From positions 6,652,060 to 6,716,059 of the forward strand of contig CM033108.1 of assembly GCA_019321725.1 (NCBI GenBank): 64,000 bases of DNA. The letters are read 5' to 3'. Shown one piece after another: positions 60,501-64,000 of the stretch. This DNA is from Paulownia fortunei (taxonomy: Eukaryota > Streptophyta > Magnoliopsida > Lamiales > Paulowniaceae). The stretch's first letter is position 1. Each line of letters starts with the position of its first letter. The position numbers were made by a program, and so were the translations under genes. The notes under the pieces are model-generated. The model did no database searches. It worked only from the letters and a program-made list of their open reading frames with translations, and was not told the origin of the DNA.

Positions 60501-61315
60501 GCGTCTTTTATTCTTGGAATAAAGATTTATATAGATAGGTTAAAAAAGACAATCTAACTATTCCAATCCATGTACATAGACCAAATACTAAAGAGTATTA
60601 GCATGGAGGAATCCAAGCGAGGATTCTTGCCAATGAGTCATGGCATTTTTCTCTCGAGGGCAATGTCTCCTAAGACTTTTGAGAAAAGGAAAATGATGAC
60701 CCTCATACCCTATGCATCCCCCATAGGAAGCATAATGTATGGTATGCTATGTACAAAGCCTGATGTCGTATATGCTCTAAGTATCACGAGTAGATATCAG
60801 TCCAATTTAGGTGAGGGATATTAGAAGAGCATAAAAATAATCTTGAAGCACTTGAGAAGGACTAAGGATATCTTTCTAATATATGGCTCTGGAGAACTAA
60901 AATTAGAAGGCTATACAGAATCTAGTTTTTAGTCCAATATAGACGATTCAAAGTCAATGTACGAATACGTATTCACCTTAAATGATGGTGCAGTCAGCAG
61001 GAAGAGTTCCAAGAAGGAGACGACTATGGATTCTACCATCAAAACTAAATATATTACTATATGTGATGCAGCAAAAGAAGCTAATTGGATAAGGAACTTC
61101 ATCAAAGAGTTGGGTGTGGTTCTATCCATTGTTAATCATGTATTGATATACTATGATAGCAATAGAGCTATTGCGCAAGCAAAAGAGCCAAGATCTCATC
61201 ACAGATCCAAGCACATTATGAGGAGATACTATTTGATCAGAGAGATCATTGGTAGAGGTGACGCTGTTTTGGTAGAAAATATAACAAACCCATTGACCAA
61301 ACCTCTAGCGTAGAA
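57547..61315 (+). pseudogene. Ty1/copia gag-pol, copy D, complete in domain order but dead
   Basis: The gag starts MAKNPLASILEANKLTGPNY, reaches a zinc knuckle CHYCGKPGHWKWSC (about 58270-58313), and is followed by a protease with VFDTDCGSH instead of the usual DTG. Next come GAG-pre-integrase (FLWHARLGHISEKK, CESCFKEK), integrase (YNYFITFTDDHSRYGYVYL, ALRSDRGGEYLS), RT (YTQKQVIDYEKTF, FIVLYVDDILLI at about 60390-60425, FSMKDLGEASFILGIKIY) and RNase H (KTKYITICDAAKEANWIRNF, RSKHIMRRYYLIRE). Stops at 58015, 58317, 60141, 60252 and 60276 sit where relatives have Gln. The first integrase Asp reads Asn (LIHSNV). A polypurine tract at 61377-61387 precedes the 3' LTR. It cannot be active. Confidence 0.88.
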
Positions 61316-61387
61316 GGTATTCGATAGGCATCTTGAAAAGATAAGCTTAAAGTACATGGGCAATTAGCACTATGGCAAGTGGGAGAT

Positions 61388-62780
61388 TGTTAGAGTAGTT
61401 ACCAGCATGCCAATTAGATTGTACATCCTTTATACTCTTGTATTTGTAAAAATAAATTTTTTTCAAATCATATTAATAAAAAGGTAATTTTATTTATCTT
61501 TAACTGCTTCTTGTAATTAGATAAAGTTTCTAGATCAAACTTAGCTATGGGGCATAGTCATACATTTGATAGTGATTATGGAATATGCTTCTATGGCTTT
61601 CGTCTTAAATTAGTTCCGAGTCAAGGGCTTTTTGAGAAGAGACATCGAATAGCTCAGTAGACTCACGCATACGATACATTCTCTTATGACGAGGATGTCT
61701 CGCTTCATGGACATTGGCATAATGATGCTAGTGAATGTATATGGGTGCTTGTTAGGGAACAAGTACACTGAACAGACCCACTAGAATTTCTTAACTAGGA
61801 ATTTGTTTGTCGAAATAAGAAATTCTATGTTACGATAGTACACGATTAGTCTTTTGACTTGAGACACCATGGTGGCCTTATGAATGTTGTGTTTTATTTT
61901 GATGTATCTTCTAATTGTCTAACAATCATAAAGGGGATACATTGGATGTTGCATTAATATGTATGGAGGTTAATGAGTGGTCAACAAAGGATCCATCACT
62001 TGTTTGATAGAACAAGTGAATCTCCTATGTTTTCATATTTTATGACTCGCAAGTCAGGGCCAAGGTAGGATGAATGTTAGACGAGGGTTTTCTAATAATT
62101 TGTCATGAGTTATTAGAACTTGAAATGAAATTATAGTTATTGAACAATTAGGGTTTTGACTATTAATCTATGCCCTAGACTCAATCGGTATGGAAAGACC
62201 TTACATATATAACACTCGTAATGAATAAGTTCACTCACTATTTCACCTAAGTGTAGGTAGTCATGATACACTTTCTAGGTGTTTCCCATAACTTGTGAGG
62301 TGCTTAAAATTAAGGAGTTAATTTCACGCGAACTAATTAATTAGAATGATTATTCATAAGTTGTAAATGTTGCAAGCCCACTACTAACATAGTTGTGAAC
62401 CTAAAGGGTCACACACAATTTGAGATGGAACATTTCTAATTTAGAAATTGATCCAAATGGTTGTATCCAATTAATTAATAGAGATTAATTAATTGGGGCT
62501 TAAATTAATTCAAAAAGTTGAATTAATTATTTAATTAAATAACTGAATTATTTAATTAAACCTAATAAGTTTAAGAAACCCAATTGAAGTAAAACAATTA
62601 TTTGATTTGATCAAATTAATTATGTAGTTTATAAATTAATTTAATTATTAAATTAATTTAGTCAATTAAATAATTAAATTATTTAATTAGGTCTAATTTG
62701 ATTAGATGGGCTAGATGTAATTAATTAATTTGGGTAAGATAATTAATTAAATTAATTATGGGATTTAATTTTAAATTCAA
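61388..62780 (+). mobile_element. 3' LTR of copia copy D (reference copy of the LTR family)
   Basis: It begins TGTTAGAGTAGTTACCAGCA directly after the polypurine tract AAGTGGGAGAT. The first 700 bases match the minus-strand copy below 55980. The AT-rich TTAATTAAT part (62340-62780) matches 33000-33420. The 3' border is not defined and may extend to about 63130. Confidence 0.7.
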
Positions 62781-63818
62781 GTCAAATTAGGAAAGACTCA
62801 TGAAGGTGATTGAAAAAGGATGAAAAGTCAAGAGTTTAGAATTCTTGTGTAATCTTGAATATCTTTGGAAGATATGAAGAAGTTTGGATGAACCAAAATA
62901 TTTCCCAACCAATCAAAAGGAGATACAAAATATCAAGGGTAGGACTCTTGAAATTTTATGCCCCCTATATATACACCATGGTCAAAAAATTAAGAATAAT
63001 AATCATTCTTTAATTTTCGGCCATATAGAAATAATAGAAGAAAAATTCTTTTCTTCATCCATCATTTTTCTCCATAAATTCCATCTTTTTTTTTAAGTAT
63101 TAACTCTTTTATCTCTAGTTGATAATAGGAATTAATATTTTCTTACACACTATCATTTTAATTGTTAAAACATTTTAAGAAACAACACCACCAACGTGTG
63201 AAGGCGGGTAGACTGTCGGTAGTCGGTATTGCAAAAAACCAATAGAATGTCTGAATCGAGGTGACTGTCGGGTAGTCAGCCAAGGCATCTATTACCCAAA
63301 GTATGGGCGCCAGGCACTCCATGTGTGGGTTGGTAGGTGCACATGGGCACTTGATGGGTTCCATACCAGTTGGTTGGACAGTTAGGTTCGTGTGATCCCG
63401 CGGTATGCGCAGCGAAAAATTAAAAATTTAAAAACATCATATCATAATAGTTATAGCAACACCCCAATTCGATGCGATTTCTAACGATCTCGCAATTTTC
63501 AATGGTTGTAATAAAACAATTAATTTTTTGATTTATACCTTTCTACAAACTCTGGTTATCGTAGAGTATGAAATAATCAATTGCTAGCACTTTTTTGAAT
63601 TTGGTTCATAGGGATCCAAACGTTTCCCTTCTAAAATAGTTCACACTTTGAGCAAAGAATACAGAACTGGAATTCCGCTAGCAATTCTGATTTCTTTTCT
63701 AATCTAGTTTAAGTCCAAAATAAATAAATAATTTAAAAAATCAAATGCACATATAATTATTTAATTCATCACTTAAATTTAAATAAACATAATTGTGAAG
63801 GTATTAAAAATGCATAAA
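62781..63818. other. sequence between copia 3' LTR and a minus-strand retroelement start
   Basis: AT-rich to 63170, then a GC-richer block (63190-63410) with GGGCGCCAGGCAC-type words. No domain-bearing frame was recognised; the minus-strand frame at 63364-63158 has none. It may be the untranslated leader of the element whose primer-binding site lies at 63819-63840. Confidence 0.35.
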
Positions 63819-63840
63819 CAGGCTCTGATATCACTGTTGT
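63819..63840 (-). other. primer-binding-site-like sequence (initiator Met-tRNA type), minus strand
   Basis: The minus strand reads TACAACAGTGATATCAGAGC. The end resembles TGGTATCAGAGC, complementary to initiator Met-tRNA and used by most plant copia elements, with ACA just before it as an LTR end. The LTR itself would lie in the assembly gap and beyond. Confidence 0.5.
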
Positions 63841-63841
63841 A

Positions 63842-63941
63842 NNNNNNNNNNNNNNNNNNNNNNNNNNNNNNNNNNNNNNNNNNNNNNNNNNNNNNNNNNN
63901 NNNNNNNNNNNNNNNNNNNNNNNNNNNNNNNNNNNNNNNNN
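63842..63941. other. assembly gap, 100 N
   Basis: A run of exactly 100 undetermined bases, a conventional fixed-size scaffold gap, so the true length is unknown. It coincides with the expected LTR of a minus-strand retroelement, which explains why assembly failed there. Confidence 0.98.
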
Positions 63942-64000
63942 TTGATTTCTTTCCACAAATAAATAAAATTCAATTTCATGGTCTATATTTTCAATTTAAT

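Noticed and set aside
1..64000. tRNA, rRNA or snRNA genes
   Set aside because: No cloverleaf with A and B boxes or conserved rRNA/snRNA segment was recognised by eye; a tRNAscan-SE and Infernal run would be decisive.

Overview
This is nuclear DNA of a flowering plant, most likely a core eudicot. It is AT-rich, has intron-containing genes with plant-type splice sites, and holds many decayed plant transposons: Ty3/gypsy, Ty1/copia, hAT, a Mutator-like element with a plant mobile domain, and Stowaway-like MITEs. Nothing prokaryotic or organellar was seen. The species cannot be fixed from sequence alone.

Three host genes could be modelled. (1) 4081-7672, + strand: the 3' part of an SR34/SR30-class serine/arginine-rich splicing factor, from inside RRM2 through the RS tail to the stop. 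Its first exons are not in the window, and a decayed minus-strand Ty3/gypsy element fills the upstream 3.7 kb. (2) 31651 down to 19899, - strand: a complete six-exon RING-H2 protein of 418 aa resembling RFI2, with a 4.6 kb first intron and a 26-nt micro-exon. (3) 43208-45193, + strand: a complete five-exon TCTP gene of 168 aa behind a TATA and CTTCCT-repeat promoter/leader.

The rest is mostly mobile DNA. 10.2-16.45 kb is a decayed Mutator-like element. Its transposase has lost the catalytic core, and it is followed by a plant-mobile-domain (PMD) pseudogene; hairpin nests lie at or near both ends. 17.4-18.5 kb is a roughly 470-bp tandem repeat. 32.5-37 kb holds LTR fragments of one copia family. 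37.7-39.05 kb is a minus-strand gypsy gag with PBS-like site and LTR. 40.98-42.31 kb is an AT-rich element with long terminal inverted repeats. 46.61-49.62 kb is a nearly full-length but dead hAT element. 49.86-63 kb is a pile of broken copia elements in both orientations, including one gag-to-RNase H copy (57.5-61.3 kb) whose stops and active-site changes look like C-to-T decay. A 100-base assembly gap lies at 63842-63941.

The three host genes are functionally unrelated (splicing, ubiquitin ligation, growth/translation control) and do not form a cluster. The most unusual structures are the Mutator/PMD composite with its hairpin-rich ends, the interleaved inverted plus direct repeat in the RFI2-like first intron, and a probable GC-AG intron in the SR gene.
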